This document shows, piece by piece, positions 1 through 8,645 of a DNA stretch of 64,000 nt. A program made the translations under genes and the position numbers. The notes beneath the pieces are model-generated. The model was given only the letters and a program-made list of their open reading frames with translations. It was not told where the DNA came from and made no database searches. The stretch covers positions 434,001 to 498,000 of the forward strand of contig NZ_JAAOIW010000005.1 of the NCBI RefSeq assembly GCF_011440305.1, written 5' to 3'. Source of the DNA: Paenibacillus agricola. Its GTDB lineage: Bacteria > Bacillota > Bacilli > Paenibacillales > NBRC-103111. Every line of letters starts with the position of its first letter. Position 1 is the stretch's first letter.

Positions 1-505
1 CCTTGAGCTGGATGGTCTGTCCGCGCACCAGCCGTGTAAAGGTAGGATAACCGGTTAGTCCGATGATGAGCACCAGGATCCACTTGCCGGTTCCAAAAAC
101 GGAGGCGCATACGATAGCAATAATAATGGAAGGAACGGAAAGCTTTACGTCCGTCAAAAAAGACACGATGGTATCTAAAGGACCTTTATACAACCCGGCC
201 AATACACCCATCACCGTACCGATCAAGGTGGCAATCAGCATGCTGCCAAAAGCGACAAGCAGTGAATTTTTCGTCCCGTAAAACAGCCGGATCATAAAAT
301 CCCGTCCAAGATGGTCGGTTCCCAGAAAGTTCTGCGGTGTGCCTCCTTCTATAAAGGAAGGAGGAATCATCCGTGCGCTCAAATTCGTGGTTCCCAAATC
401 GATAGGAAACAGCAGCGGGCTCAGCATAGTTAATAAGGTAATCAACAGAAACGTAATGATCAACACCATGATGAAGGGCGGAATGCGCAAGTTCAAAGTT
501 CTCAT
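1..505 (-). CDS. Opp/Dpp-type ABC transporter permease (DppC/OppC-like), 3' end cut off
   Basis: Second membrane permease of a peptide/nickel-type ABC importer. Reading the minus strand from an ATG at 505 gives about 168 codons before the window edge, so the C-terminal half is missing. The N-terminus has one hydrophobic segment, then the family hallmark GTDHLGRDFMIRLFYG at about residues 60-75, followed by further membrane segments. A ribosome binding site (GGGGAGGAG) sits just upstream of 505. It follows the OppB-like gene by 17 bases and is the distal gene of the seven-gene minus-strand operon starting with comB. The substrate cannot be read from the permease. Confidence 0.9.
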   Translation of the reverse strand, partial: MRTLNLRIPPFIMVLIITFLLITLLTMLSPLLFPIDLGTTNLSARMIPPSFIEGGTPQNFLGTDHLGRDFMIRLFYGTKNSLLVAFGSMLIATLIGTVMGVLAGLYKGPLDTIVSFLTDVKLSVPSIIIAIVCASVFGTGKWILVLIIGLTGYPTFTRLVRGQTIQLK

Positions 506-522
506 TTTGGTCTCCTCCCCTA

Positions 523-1443
523 TTAAAAATTGTCCCGAATGCGCGGATCCAGTAAGCCGTAACTTAAATCAACCAGTAAATTGACTACAATGACCGTAGT
601 TGCGACGATCATCACACCATATTGAATAACAGGAAAATCCCGATTTTGAGCAGCTTGAACAATTAACGAGCCAATACCCGGAAAGGCAAACACTGTCTCT
701 ACGACCACCGTGCCTCCAATCAACGTGCCCAAATGCAAACCGATGATGGTCACCACCGGAATCAGCGCATTGCGCAAGGCGTGCTTATAGATAACGATTC
801 TCTCTCTGACGCCTTTGGCCCGGGCACTGTCCAAATAATCATGACGCAGGACATCCAGCATCGAACCTCTGGTTAGACGCGCAATGCCGGCCACAGCATC
901 AATAGTCAATGTGAGCAATGGCATCACATAGTGCAAAGGCGAGCTCATACCTCCGCTTGGCAGTAGCCTTAACTGGAGGCTGAAAAGAAAAATCATCAAA
1001 ATGGCGAACACAAAGTTTGGAATTGTATAGCCCGCTATTGAAATCCCCATCATTAATCGATCCAATAAGGAATTTCGGTTAACCGCAGCGATGACGCCGA
1101 TAGGGACGCCAATCAAAATGGCCAATACAAAGGAAATGGAGCCAAGCGTTAATGTGGGACCTGCGCGTTCAGCGAACAATTCGCCCACCGGGCGCAAATA
1201 ATGGTAGCTCTTTCCCATATCGCCTGTAAACAACGAAGTCAGATAGTCGACATATTGCACGCCTACCGGCTTGTCCAAACCGAGTGAGACGCGCAACTCG
1301 GCCTTTACCGTTGCCGAAGCATCGTCGGGCAACAGCCATTGGGTCGGATCGCCCGACAATCGGGTGATTACAAATACTAGAGTCAAAATGAACCAAATAG
1401 TGAAGACCGCCTTGGAAAGCCGTATGGATAAAAATCTGGTCAT
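523..1443 (-). CDS. Opp/Dpp-type ABC transporter permease (DppB/OppB-like)
   Basis: First membrane permease of the importer, 306 aa, usual length for DppB/OppB. It begins with a hydrophobic helix, has the LGLDKPVGVQYVDYL region typical of the periplasm-side loop, about six membrane segments, and the BPD_transp_1 signature with the ATPase-contact EAA-like loop (DSARAKGVRERIVIYKHALR). The ATG overlaps the TGA of the upstream ATPase gene in an ATGA arrangement (1440-1443), which indicates translational coupling. It forms the channel together with the partial permease downstream. Confidence 0.93.
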   Translation of the reverse strand: MTRFLSIRLSKAVFTIWFILTLVFVITRLSGDPTQWLLPDDASATVKAELRVSLGLDKPVGVQYVDYLTSLFTGDMGKSYHYLRPVGELFAERAGPTLTLGSISFVLAILIGVPIGVIAAVNRNSLLDRLMMGISIAGYTIPNFVFAILMIFLFSLQLRLLPSGGMSSPLHYVMPLLTLTIDAVAGIARLTRGSMLDVLRHDYLDSARAKGVRERIVIYKHALRNALIPVVTIIGLHLGTLIGGTVVVETVFAFPGIGSLIVQAAQNRDFPVIQYGVMIVATTVIVVNLLVDLSYGLLDPRIRDNF

Positions 1444-2429
1444 TGCGTCCCCTCCTTGTCGGCAAACAAATGACAGGCAACGAAATGGCCTGGTTCCACT
1501 TCTTTCAGCAATGGCATTTCAACGCCGCACACCGGCTGTACATGCGGACAGCGGCTTTGAAACGGGCACCCTGCGGGAGGATTGATCGGGCTGGGCAGAT
1601 CTCCCTCCAAGAGCGTCCTGTTTCGGGCAGCCTCAGGATTAGGTATGGGAATCGCATTCATCAAGGCAATGGAATATGGATGTAACGTATTGCTGAAGAG
1701 CTCATGCTTGGAAGCGAGCTCCACGACCTTGCCCAAATACATGACCATAATGCGGTCGCTAATATGCTTGACCACACTCATGTCATGGGAAACAAACAAA
1801 TAGGTCAGACGGAATTCTTTTTGCATTTTTTTAAACAGATTTAATATTTGTGCCTGTACCGACATATCCAGAGCGGAAACAGGCTCATCACAAATCACGA
1901 ATTCCGGCCCCAGTACCAGCGCCCGGGCAATGCCGATACGCTGCCGTTGCCCGCCACTGAACTCATGCGGATACTTGCTGAGCGCATCCTCCGGGATGCT
2001 GACCTTCTCCAGCAACGGCAAAACCACTTCCAGCTTTTGCTTGGCGTTAAAATTGGTATGAATACGAAGCGGCTCCTCTATGATTCGCCGGATGGTCATA
2101 CGGGGGTCTAATGACGAGTACGGATCTTGAAATATCATCTGGGCTTCCTTGCGGAAGTTTTTGAATCCCTTGGTTCCCACCTTTTGTCCTTTAAACAAAA
2201 TATGTCCGTCGGTAGCGTCCATCAGACCCATCAGCATGCGGGACAGCGTCGATTTTCCGCAGCCCGATTCGCCGATCAGCCCAAGTGTTTCGCCCTTGTA
2301 GATGGTAAAGCTGACATCGTCAACCGCCTTGACCGTCCCGACGGTTTTATGAGAGAGCATCCCTTTGTTCACAGGAAAATATTTTTTTAAATTTCTCACT
2401 TCTACCATCACATCTGTATCATTCATCAT
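1440..2429 (-). CDS. Opp/Dpp-type ABC transporter ATP-binding protein (OppF/DppF-like)
   Basis: Second ATPase subunit of the importer, about 329 aa from the chosen start. Walker A ([10 protein letters not shown]), ABC signature (FSGGQRQRIGIARAL), Walker B (FVICDEPVSALD) and the H-loop (LFVSHDMSVV) are present, with the C-terminal oligopeptide-transporter extension containing CPFQSRCPH. A longer reading frame runs to 2480, but the ATG at 2429 (or 2426) is preceded by a good ribosome binding site (GGGGAG) and overlaps the OppD stop by only a few bases, so it is preferred. Confidence 0.92.
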   Translation of the reverse strand: MMNDTDVMVEVRNLKKYFPVNKGMLSHKTVGTVKAVDDVSFTIYKGETLGLIGESGCGKSTLSRMLMGLMDATDGHILFKGQKVGTKGFKNFRKEAQMIFQDPYSSLDPRMTIRRIIEEPLRIHTNFNAKQKLEVVLPLLEKVSIPEDALSKYPHEFSGGQRQRIGIARALVLGPEFVICDEPVSALDMSVQAQILNLFKKMQKEFRLTYLFVSHDMSVVKHISDRIMVMYLGKVVELASKHELFSNTLHPYSIALMNAIPIPNPEAARNRTLLEGDLPSPINPPAGCPFQSRCPHVQPVCGVEMPLLKEVEPGHFVACHLFADKEGTQ

Positions 2430-3411
2430 GAGTTCTCCCCGTTTTCTCCTCGAGCAGCCAGCACTTTGCTTTATGTCCATTCCCCAGATCCAACAACGGA
2501 GGTTCGCTCTCTTCGCACTTGCCGAACGTATGAGGGCAGCGTCCTGCGAAACGGCAATGTGTGACAGGCGCGGTTAATCGGGGAACTGAGCCCGGTATGG
2601 AATACAGCTCCTCCTTGTCCTCCTCGATGCTCGGAATGGAGGCAAGCAGTCCTTGCGTGTACGGATGAGAAGGAGAAGCGAAAATATCCGCTGTCGCTCC
2701 TTCTTCCACTACCACACCGCCGTACATAACCATCACTCTATCGCACATCTCGGCGACAACGCCCATGTTGTGCGTAATTAAAATCATCCCCATCTGAAAT
2801 TGCCGCTTGATACGGGTCATCAGGTTCAGAATCTGCGCTTGAATGGTGACATCAAGCGCCGTTGTCGGCTCGTCGGCAATCACAACTTCGGGGTTGCAGG
2901 CCAAAGCGATCGCAATCACGATCCTTTGCTGCATGCCGCCGGACATTTGGTGAGGATAATCCATCAGCCTGGTTTCCGGCGCGGGTATGCCCACCAACCG
3001 CAAAAGCTCAATGACTCTAGCTTTTACGTCCTTGTTGGACATTTTTTCATGAAGTTGCAGCACTTCTGCGATCTGATCTCCAACCGTGTAGACCGGATTC
3101 AAGGCAGCCTGGGGATTTTGGAAAATCATCGAGATTTTTTTCCCTCTTACTTGGTTCAGTTCTTTCGCATTCATCTTTAACAGGTCACTGCCGTGAAATA
3201 AAATTTCGCCGGCCTCAATTTTCGTATAGGACTTGTCCAACAGATTGAGGATGGAACGGGCGACGGTGCTTTTACCGCAGCCGGATTCGCCGACAATCCC
3301 CAGCACCTCGCCCTTGTACAGACAGAAGCTTACGCCATCCACCGCCGGGACCTTCTTGTTGTTGGAATAATAATAGGTTTTCAGGTTGTTTACGGTTAAT
3401 ACGTCTTCCAC
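2419..3411 (-). CDS. Opp/Dpp-type ABC transporter ATP-binding protein (OppD/DppD-like)
   Basis: First ATPase subunit, 330 aa. Walker A ([10 protein letters not shown]), signature ([16 protein letters not shown]), Walker B ([12 protein letters not shown]), H-loop (LITHNMGVV) and the C-terminal Opp extension with CRFAGRCPH are all visible. The start codon is GTG at 3411, with GGGGAGG seven bases upstream. It lies 29 bases after the binding-protein gene and overlaps the OppF-like gene. Together with its partner it powers uptake of the ligand captured by the lipoprotein encoded upstream. Confidence 0.93.
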   Translation of the reverse strand: MEDVLTVNNLKTYYYSNNKKVPAVDGVSFCLYKGEVLGIVGESGCGKSTVARSILNLLDKSYTKIEAGEILFHGSDLLKMNAKELNQVRGKKISMIFQNPQAALNPVYTVGDQIAEVLQLHEKMSNKDVKARVIELLRLVGIPAPETRLMDYPHQMSGGMQQRIVIAIALACNPEVVIADEPTTALDVTIQAQILNLMTRIKRQFQMGMILITHNMGVVAEMCDRVMVMYGGVVVEEGATADIFASPSHPYTQGLLASIPSIEEDKEELYSIPGSVPRLTAPVTHCRFAGRCPHTFGKCEESEPPLLDLGNGHKAKCWLLEEKTGRTHDE

Positions 3412-3440
3412 TGTCGTTCCTCCCCTCGATAACCGAATGG

Positions 3441-4976
3441 TTATTTCACCTTGAAATTATCCGCTCTAAAGTCCATCGCTTGCGATGAATAAGGCGTCCA
3501 TTCCAGACCACTGCGTATTCCCCAGCTCTCGTAAGGATAATATAGTACAGCGCCGGGCACGACGTCGTCCCAAATCTGCATCTGCTTTCTGGCCAGTTCC
3601 TTCCGTTTGGCAGGGTCGAGGATGGAAGCCAGCTCTTTAGCATTTTGAATGAACTGTTTGTCCATGTCCTTCCAATAGGTTTTTTCTGCCTCCGTACCCG
3701 GACCCCATAGCAGCGACAAGCCGCCGGACGGGTCAGGGAAACGCATCGTATTCGACCAGCTCGCAACGGATTTCCGCTCAACTTTATCCGAAAATTTGAC
3801 CTTGGCATTAATGCCGATTTTATTCCACATGTCAACGATCGCTTCAGCCGCCTCGTTGCCGAACGTGTAATAATTGGATTTCAGCTCGTATTCAATCAAT
3901 TCGCCATGATAGGAAGACTCCGCGAGCAATTTTTTGGCCTTTTCCACGTTATATTCGGGGGCAGGATAATCGTTCAAGTAATAATCGCCGTACTCCGAAT
4001 ATTGATGTCCCTTCGGAATAATGGCCTTGCCTTGCCAAAGCTTATCGACCAGCATTTGACGGTCAATGGATAAGCTTAGCGCCTGGCGCACCTTTTTGTC
4101 TGCGAGCGGGCCGCCCGCCGTGTTGAACGTCAACACATGCATATTGCTGATATTAAGTCCTTTTACGCTGAGATCTTTGTTCTTCTCAATGACGGGAACT
4201 TGATCGAGAGGCAGCTGTGTGATGATATCTACCTCTCCGGTAATCAGCGCTGTCATACGGGTCGACGTTTCGTTATACACAATGTACTCGATTCTTTGGG
4301 CTGCCGGCTTCCCGCCCCAATAATCGTCAAATCGTTCCAAAACAACCTTTTCCGGCGAATAGGAAACGACTTTATAAGGACCGGTACCGACCGGCTTCGC
4401 AGCGAAGGCGTCATTGCCGACTTTAGTGATATAATCGGCGGGAACGATCCAGGAACCCCAGCTGGAAGCGATGCGCTGCTCCAAGAGTGGATCGACTACG
4501 TTTGTGACGATGCGAAACTTGTAGTTATCGACCACCTGCACCTCTTTCACAACAGATAGCATATTAGCGGCATCCTCCATCCCTGGCAATTTTTCTTGCA
4601 CGCGATTGAAGCTGAAGACAACATCCTTGGCGGTCAACTCGTCTCCGTTGTGAAACTTGACGCCTTTCCGAAGGGTGACATCCAGTGTGTAGTCGTCAAC
4701 TCGTTTCCATTCCGTCGCAAGCATCGGTTTCAAAGAAAATTCATCTTTGGGATCAGAGAGAAGGATCGTTTCGAAGATGTTGTATAGAATGCGAATGCTT
4801 GTATTGCCGCTAGTGCGTTGTGGGTCCAATAGTGCGGGAAGCTCGGTCACGCCGACTTTCAGAACATCGAGTTCCTTCGAACCTGACGCTTCTTTCGTGG
4901 AAGATGCGCTGTTACATGCCGTGAGCACGATGCCAAGAAGCAAGGTAAAGATAAGTAAGATTGCTGTTTTTTTCAT
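3441..4976 (-). CDS. Extracellular solute-binding lipoprotein, SBP family 5 (OppA/DppA-like)
   Basis: Ligand receptor of the importer, 511 aa. The N-terminus is a lipoprotein signal peptide ending in the lipobox LTAC (Cys at about residue 21), so the mature protein is membrane anchored on the outer face. The family 5 features are present: GVTELPALLDPQ near the start, LRKGVKFHNGDELTAKDVVFS at about 100-120, then the C-terminal region ending in FRADNFKVK. Family 5 proteins bind peptides, but also nickel, opines and glycosides, so the ligand is open. Its neighbours are two hydrolases of phosphorus esters, which makes a phosphorylated or sulfonated ligand a reasonable guess. Confidence 0.93.
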   Translation of the reverse strand: MKKTAILLIFTLLLGIVLTACNSASSTKEASGSKELDVLKVGVTELPALLDPQRTSGNTSIRILYNIFETILLSDPKDEFSLKPMLATEWKRVDDYTLDVTLRKGVKFHNGDELTAKDVVFSFNRVQEKLPGMEDAANMLSVVKEVQVVDNYKFRIVTNVVDPLLEQRIASSWGSWIVPADYITKVGNDAFAAKPVGTGPYKVVSYSPEKVVLERFDDYWGGKPAAQRIEYIVYNETSTRMTALITGEVDIITQLPLDQVPVIEKNKDLSVKGLNISNMHVLTFNTAGGPLADKKVRQALSLSIDRQMLVDKLWQGKAIIPKGHQYSEYGDYYLNDYPAPEYNVEKAKKLLAESSYHGELIEYELKSNYYTFGNEAAEAIVDMWNKIGINAKVKFSDKVERKSVASWSNTMRFPDPSGGLSLLWGPGTEAEKTYWKDMDKQFIQNAKELASILDPAKRKELARKQMQIWDDVVPGAVLYYPYESWGIRSGLEWTPYSSQAMDFRADNFKVK

Positions 4977-4993
4977 TTATAAATCCCCTTCCA

Positions 4994-6460
4994 TTATTTA
5001 GTATATCCTTCTATATAAATGGTTCCATTAACATCGATAAGCCGTATGCCTGCACGATTTTGTTGATTTCCTATTTCTGTGGTCGCTTCTTCAAGTTGGC
5101 TTAATTGCTTGTCTATCCGCTCAGGCTCAAGCCCTTCAGCCAAAACTCTTCCATCGAAGCCCGACTCTGCGCTTAGCCCAATTAAATGGCAAACCGTTGG
5201 TGTTATATCGACGATGCCGCAAGCGATACCGCTGACATGGCCCTTCTTAAAGCTGCTGCCAACCCCCAGACAAAAAGCATGCATATCATAAGGAGAAGCT
5301 GTACCATGTGAAGCTTGAAGCTTGGAGGAGGAGGTCAACGCTCCCGTTATTCCAGGCACACCATATTCGTTTGGTTCATTGTCCCATTTCGGTTGGATCG
5401 CAAGAAGCGGCGCCCGCTCATGCGTGATCGGTCCCAATAAAATCTCGAGGGAAAGCACATCGGGCAAATCTGAATACTTAACATCCCTTGCAAAAACGAG
5501 CTCGCACCAATCCTGGGATTGCAGCCAGCCGATTAAAGCCTTAACCTCTGCAAAGGTCGATTCCAGTTCTTCAGCCGCATAGATATAACGACCGGCTGAA
5601 ATAAACCTAGTGTTAAGCTTTAGTTCTTCAGCAGCTCTTTGCATGTGCCCTTGAAGCGAGCCTTGAGCTTGTATCGTGGAATGTCCATGGTCGCTGATCC
5701 ACAAAATGTCGATCGCTTCACTTAGACCTTCCCGTTCAATGGCTTGCAAAAGCTCAGCTACACAATCATCTACTACTTGAAGCGCTTCTTTATGCTCGGG
5801 AGATCCGATTCCATAATCATGCTGGCTTCCATCCGGTTCTGACAGCCATAATACCATTACTTGATTCTGCTCATTTTTTAAGTAGATATTGATCAACGAA
5901 CGGGTTGCCCATAGAGCCCGTTCCTTTTTGATTTTGGTTTGTTCTTCAGGAACATTGCCCAATTGGCGATGCAGCTCTTCTAATTCGACTGTCCCGTATG
6001 CGGAGGAAGGATTAATGACCAGCTCGGGATGATTCAGATTCCAGAGCAGTGAAGCGCCCGGTGAACTGGAAGCGGCAACCGCCAGATGCTTTCCGTGCCG
6101 ATGCAATCGGTCTCCCAACGTAGGATGCAGGATGAAAGGCTCCGACATGGCCTGGCTATAGGCCAATAGATGGTTGTCGTTTCCGGTTTGGATTAAGCCA
6201 TCTTCACTGAATCCCTGTACATACATCAAATTGCTCACAACTCCATGGCGTCCCGGATAAACGCCGGTTGTCAAAGTTGTCATACTAACCCTTGTTTCCG
6301 AGGGATAGGCCGCATGAAAGGAAGTGAACAAGGTGCCTCGTTCCATCAGCTTGGCGCATGTCGGCATAAGTGCCGGGTCCACGCTATCCGGCCGTAATCC
6401 ATCCGTACCGATAATCAGTACCCTCCGATTAGAAAGATCATGCTTGCTTGATTGCGTCAT
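4994..6460 (-). CDS. Alkaline phosphatase superfamily phosphodiesterase/hydrolase
   Basis: 488 aa enzyme of the type I phosphodiesterase/nucleotide pyrophosphatase/phosphonoacetate hydrolase group. Metal-site motifs are visible: LIIGTDGLRPD near residue 15, the nucleophile block YPSETRVSMTTLTTG with Thr in the nucleophile position, SEPDGSQHDYG at about 210, LWISDHGHS at about 255 and SHGTASPYDMHAF at about 400. The usual Asn of the nucleophile block (Asn in PNH) is replaced by Ser. No signal peptide is present, so it acts in the cytoplasm, presumably on imported substrate. It overlaps comB upstream by 23 bases and precedes the binding-protein gene by 17 bases. Exact substrate unknown. Confidence 0.85.
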   Translation of the reverse strand: MTQSSKHDLSNRRVLIIGTDGLRPDSVDPALMPTCAKLMERGTLFTSFHAAYPSETRVSMTTLTTGVYPGRHGVVSNLMYVQGFSEDGLIQTGNDNHLLAYSQAMSEPFILHPTLGDRLHRHGKHLAVAASSSPGASLLWNLNHPELVINPSSAYGTVELEELHRQLGNVPEEQTKIKKERALWATRSLINIYLKNEQNQVMVLWLSEPDGSQHDYGIGSPEHKEALQVVDDCVAELLQAIEREGLSEAIDILWISDHGHSTIQAQGSLQGHMQRAAEELKLNTRFISAGRYIYAAEELESTFAEVKALIGWLQSQDWCELVFARDVKYSDLPDVLSLEILLGPITHERAPLLAIQPKWDNEPNEYGVPGITGALTSSSKLQASHGTASPYDMHAFCLGVGSSFKKGHVSGIACGIVDITPTVCHLIGLSAESGFDGRVLAEGLEPERIDKQLSQLEEATTEIGNQQNRAGIRLIDVNGTIYIEGYTK

Positions 6461-7172
6461 TGCGTTCTACCCCTCTCGTTATTTCGTTGATTCTTTGCAG
6501 CCGTACCAAGGATTCTCCGAAGGGCTCTGCTCTTAAAACGAAATCAAACCGATCCAAGCTCAAGCATAAATCAAAGTCCTCAGGAGGAGCGGAAGCATCA
6601 CGCACATCCAAAAATTTCCCCGTTTTACTTTCGTTAAGCATATAATGTCGAATGGAATTAAAATCCACTGGCTTTCCTTCCAAAACGTTCTTCACATATT
6701 CGGCGAGGAGCGTGTCTTCATCCGCCTCTTCCGTTGCTTCCCAGCCCATGCAGACCAACGACACGACCGCCGGATTTTTCATGCGGATGTAATCTATAAT
6801 GGCCTGTGCATTTACAAAGCTGCCCGTAATAATTTCATCCGCATCTACGGCATTCACGATCCCTTGTGTACCTGCGCTTGTCGTATGCACAACGGTTTTG
6901 CCCGAAAAGTCTAGAGATACAATAGAAGAAGGGGAATTCCCGTAATCGAATCCGGGTTGAATGATTCCTCCTCTTTCTCCCATCAAAATATATTCCGGGT
7001 TTTCCTTCTTCAGCCTGTACGCAATCTCCATATCTCCGACGGGAATCAAATCCTTGACTCCATTGTCCATAACATAGCAGGCTACTGAAAAGGCGCGGAA
7101 AACATCAATAATAATGGTTAGGCCCTTGGCCTTGCGAGCCCCTTCGATTAACTGGTAAATATTGATTTCCAT
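6438..7172 (-). CDS. ComB-like 2-phosphosulfolactate phosphatase family protein
   Basis: 244 aa protein of the ComB family (PF04029 type). Visible family motifs are IDVFRAFSVACYVMDNG at about 23-39, LMGERGG with PGFDYGNSPS at about 78-95, and VVHTTSAGTQGI at about 105-116. ComB removes phosphate from 2-phospho-3-sulfolactate in coenzyme M biosynthesis of methanogens. In Firmicutes, which lack that pathway, the role is not settled. It is the first gene of the operon, with GGAAGG ahead of the ATG, and overlaps the phosphodiesterase gene, so both products probably act on the same metabolite. Family assignment is firm; the reaction here is inferred. Confidence 0.82.
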   Translation of the reverse strand: MEINIYQLIEGARKAKGLTIIIDVFRAFSVACYVMDNGVKDLIPVGDMEIAYRLKKENPEYILMGERGGIIQPGFDYGNSPSSIVSLDFSGKTVVHTTSAGTQGIVNAVDADEIITGSFVNAQAIIDYIRMKNPAVVSLVCMGWEATEEADEDTLLAEYVKNVLEGKPVDFNSIRHYMLNESKTGKFLDVRDASAPPEDFDLCLSLDRFDFVLRAEPFGESLVRLQRINEITRGVERNDAIKQA

Positions 7173-7213
7173 AAGGGTAGACTTCCTTCCTGCGGCATGA
7201 AAGCCTTCATCAT

Positions 7214-7388
7214 TTATTTTAAGTATCCTCTGATCTTATCCGCAGCTTCCTTGATTGCTTGCTTGCTCGGTAAGGATATTGGTCGTAACCGCTTTTTCCA
7301 TAGCTTTATCGATTTCTGTCTCAATCCTTTTTGTTTGTCTCCTTTCTGAATAAATGGCAATTCGAATGTTGCCCTTTTCGTTATGTAT
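7214..7388 (-). pseudogene. Probable remnant of a sugar ABC solute-binding protein (C-terminal tail)
   Basis: An open minus-strand stretch of 58 codons with no ATG ahead of a stop. It translates to a tail ending IDKAMEKAVTTNILTEQA followed by a helix KEAADKIRGYLK and a stop. This amphipathic end is typical of family 1 sugar-binding proteins of ABC importers. Nothing upstream in frame continues the protein. It lies between comB and the LysR gene, inside their divergent promoter region. Identification rests on motif memory only, so confidence is moderate. Confidence 0.4.
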
Positions 7389-7417
7389 TCATTCTATCTC
7401 CCAATTGTCATCGCAGA

Positions 7418-7434
7418 ATTAACTGCAAATTAAT
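7418..7434. promoter_or_regulatory. Candidate LysR operator in the lysR-comB divergent region
   Basis: Dyad ATTAA-N7-TTAAT, which contains the T-N11-A core common to LysR-type binding sites. It lies 72 bases before the LysR start and upstream of the divergent comB operon, the usual position for a regulator controlling its neighbour. The AT-rich context makes a chance dyad possible. Confidence 0.4.
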
Positions 7435-7505
7435 ATAAATTTAACGAAGTGATGACATATTCGCAGTATTCTATAGATAACGTCTATACTTGGGGAGCTG
7501 GAATT

Positions 7506-8396
7506 ATGTTTAATTTGCAGCAATTGAAAATTTTAGTCTTACTCGCAGAATATCAAAAACTGACAGTCGTCGCGCACAAGCTGAAAATCAAACAGCCTTC
7601 CGTTACATTTCATATGAAGAAGCTGGAAAGATCAGCAGGTGTCCCGCTATTTATGCACAAGCATAAGTTGGTCCTTCTCACGGATGAAGGCAAAGCCCTT
7701 CTGCATTACGCCACTCGCATCGTTTCGTTGTCCGAGGAAGCGGAGCAAGTTTTAACCGATTACCTGCAATTTAAAAAAGGAAAAATCATAATAGGATCGA
7801 GCAATACGCCAGCAACCTACTTTCTTCCCAAGCTGCTTGGGGAAATGCGCCGGGCTTACCCTGATGTACATATTGTCATCCAAGTGAATAATTCTCCTCA
7901 GATTATAGACTTGGTCAAAAAGCTAGAAATCGATTTTGGCCTGGTAGCCGAGCATAAAGTGAGCGATCCTGAACTTGTCGTCATCCCGATGGTTAACGAT
8001 GAGCTTGGCTTGGTCATGGATCCCGATCACCCGCTGGCACTTGCAGACACAATTGAAGCAGGGCTTTTGCAAAATGAGCTATGGATTTTGCGAGAACAAG
8101 ACTCGGCTTCACGCAGAATGATGGAGCTTTGGGCCGATCAGAACCATATTGAATGTAAGGACGGGCTGGAGCTTGGAACAACGGAAGCAATCAAACGGGC
8201 GATTCAGTGTCGATTGGGGATTTCAATCTTGTCCCGATTGGCTGTTGAGGATGAGGTGCGAAGCGGACAATTGATTTTCAAAAGTTTAAACTCCGAGACA
8301 ATGAGTCGAAGCCTGTTTTTCATCTATAACCGAAATCGTTTTGTCACGCCGATTCTTCAGGAATATATTCATTTTTTCAAAACCATGCGGTTTTAA
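7506..8396 (+). CDS. LysR family transcriptional regulator
   Basis: About 296 aa from the chosen start. The N-terminal winged helix-turn-helix is clear (NLQQLKILVLLAEYQKLTV, then KLKIKQPSVTFHMKKLE), followed by a periplasmic-binding-like effector domain beginning IIIGSSNTPATYFLPKLL. An upstream in-frame ATG at 7449 exists, but the ATG at 7506 has GGGGAG eight bases ahead and matches where LysR proteins normally begin. Divergent from the comB-phosphodiesterase-Opp operon, so it is the likely local regulator. The effector is probably the transported compound or a product of its breakdown. Confidence 0.9.
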   Translation: MFNLQQLKILVLLAEYQKLTVVAHKLKIKQPSVTFHMKKLERSAGVPLFMHKHKLVLLTDEGKALLHYATRIVSLSEEAEQVLTDYLQFKKGKIIIGSSNTPATYFLPKLLGEMRRAYPDVHIVIQVNNSPQIIDLVKKLEIDFGLVAEHKVSDPELVVIPMVNDELGLVMDPDHPLALADTIEAGLLQNELWILREQDSASRRMMELWADQNHIECKDGLELGTTEAIKRAIQCRLGISILSRLAVEDEVRSGQLIFKSLNSETMSRSLFFIYNRNRFVTPILQEYIHFFKTMRF

Positions 8397-8448
8397 AAAT
8401 GTTTTTTTACTAGCGTACAAACAAGTTAAGTTCAATGAATAAAATAAA

Positions 8449-8503
8449 AAAAAGGCCTACTACTTTACTTTGCCTCGGACAAAGTAAAGTAGTAGGCCTT
8501 TTT
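8449..8503. terminator. Bidirectional rho-independent terminator
   Basis: Perfect 24-bp inverted repeat (8449-8472 and 8480-8503) with a 7-base loop, A-run on the left and T-run on the right. It serves the LysR gene on the plus strand and can end minus-strand transcription coming from the DUF4256 gene. Confidence 0.85.
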
Positions 8504-8539
8504 GGGAAAAACGACATCTCTGCCGTTTGTGTAATAAAT

Positions 8540-8578
8540 TGGTGGAGCGTAGCGGATTCGAACCGCTGACCTGCCAGC
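8540..8578 (-). other. tRNA 3'-end fragment (T-arm, acceptor strand and CCA)
   Basis: On the minus strand, AGCGG-TTCGAAT-CCGCT forms a perfect T-arm with the consensus T-loop, followed by a seven-base acceptor strand ACGCTCC, discriminator A and CCA. No 5' half (acceptor partner GGAGCGT, D-arm, complete anticodon arm) is found beside it, so this is not a working tRNA gene. Such fragments are left by elements that integrate into tRNA 3' ends. Confidence 0.6.
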
Positions 8579-8645
8579 TAAGTGTTCTCCCGCCATTGAC
8601 ATTGAGTGCAACAAGGAGCATCCCACTTCGTTGTCTATTCATAAT

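Noticed and set aside
8540-8620. Complete tRNA gene
   Set aside because: Only the 3' half can fold; no matching acceptor 5' strand, D-arm or full anticodon arm is present.
8460-8642. Minus-strand 60-codon frame over the terminator and tRNA fragment
   Set aside because: It reads through a terminator hairpin and a tRNA fragment, so it is not a protein gene.
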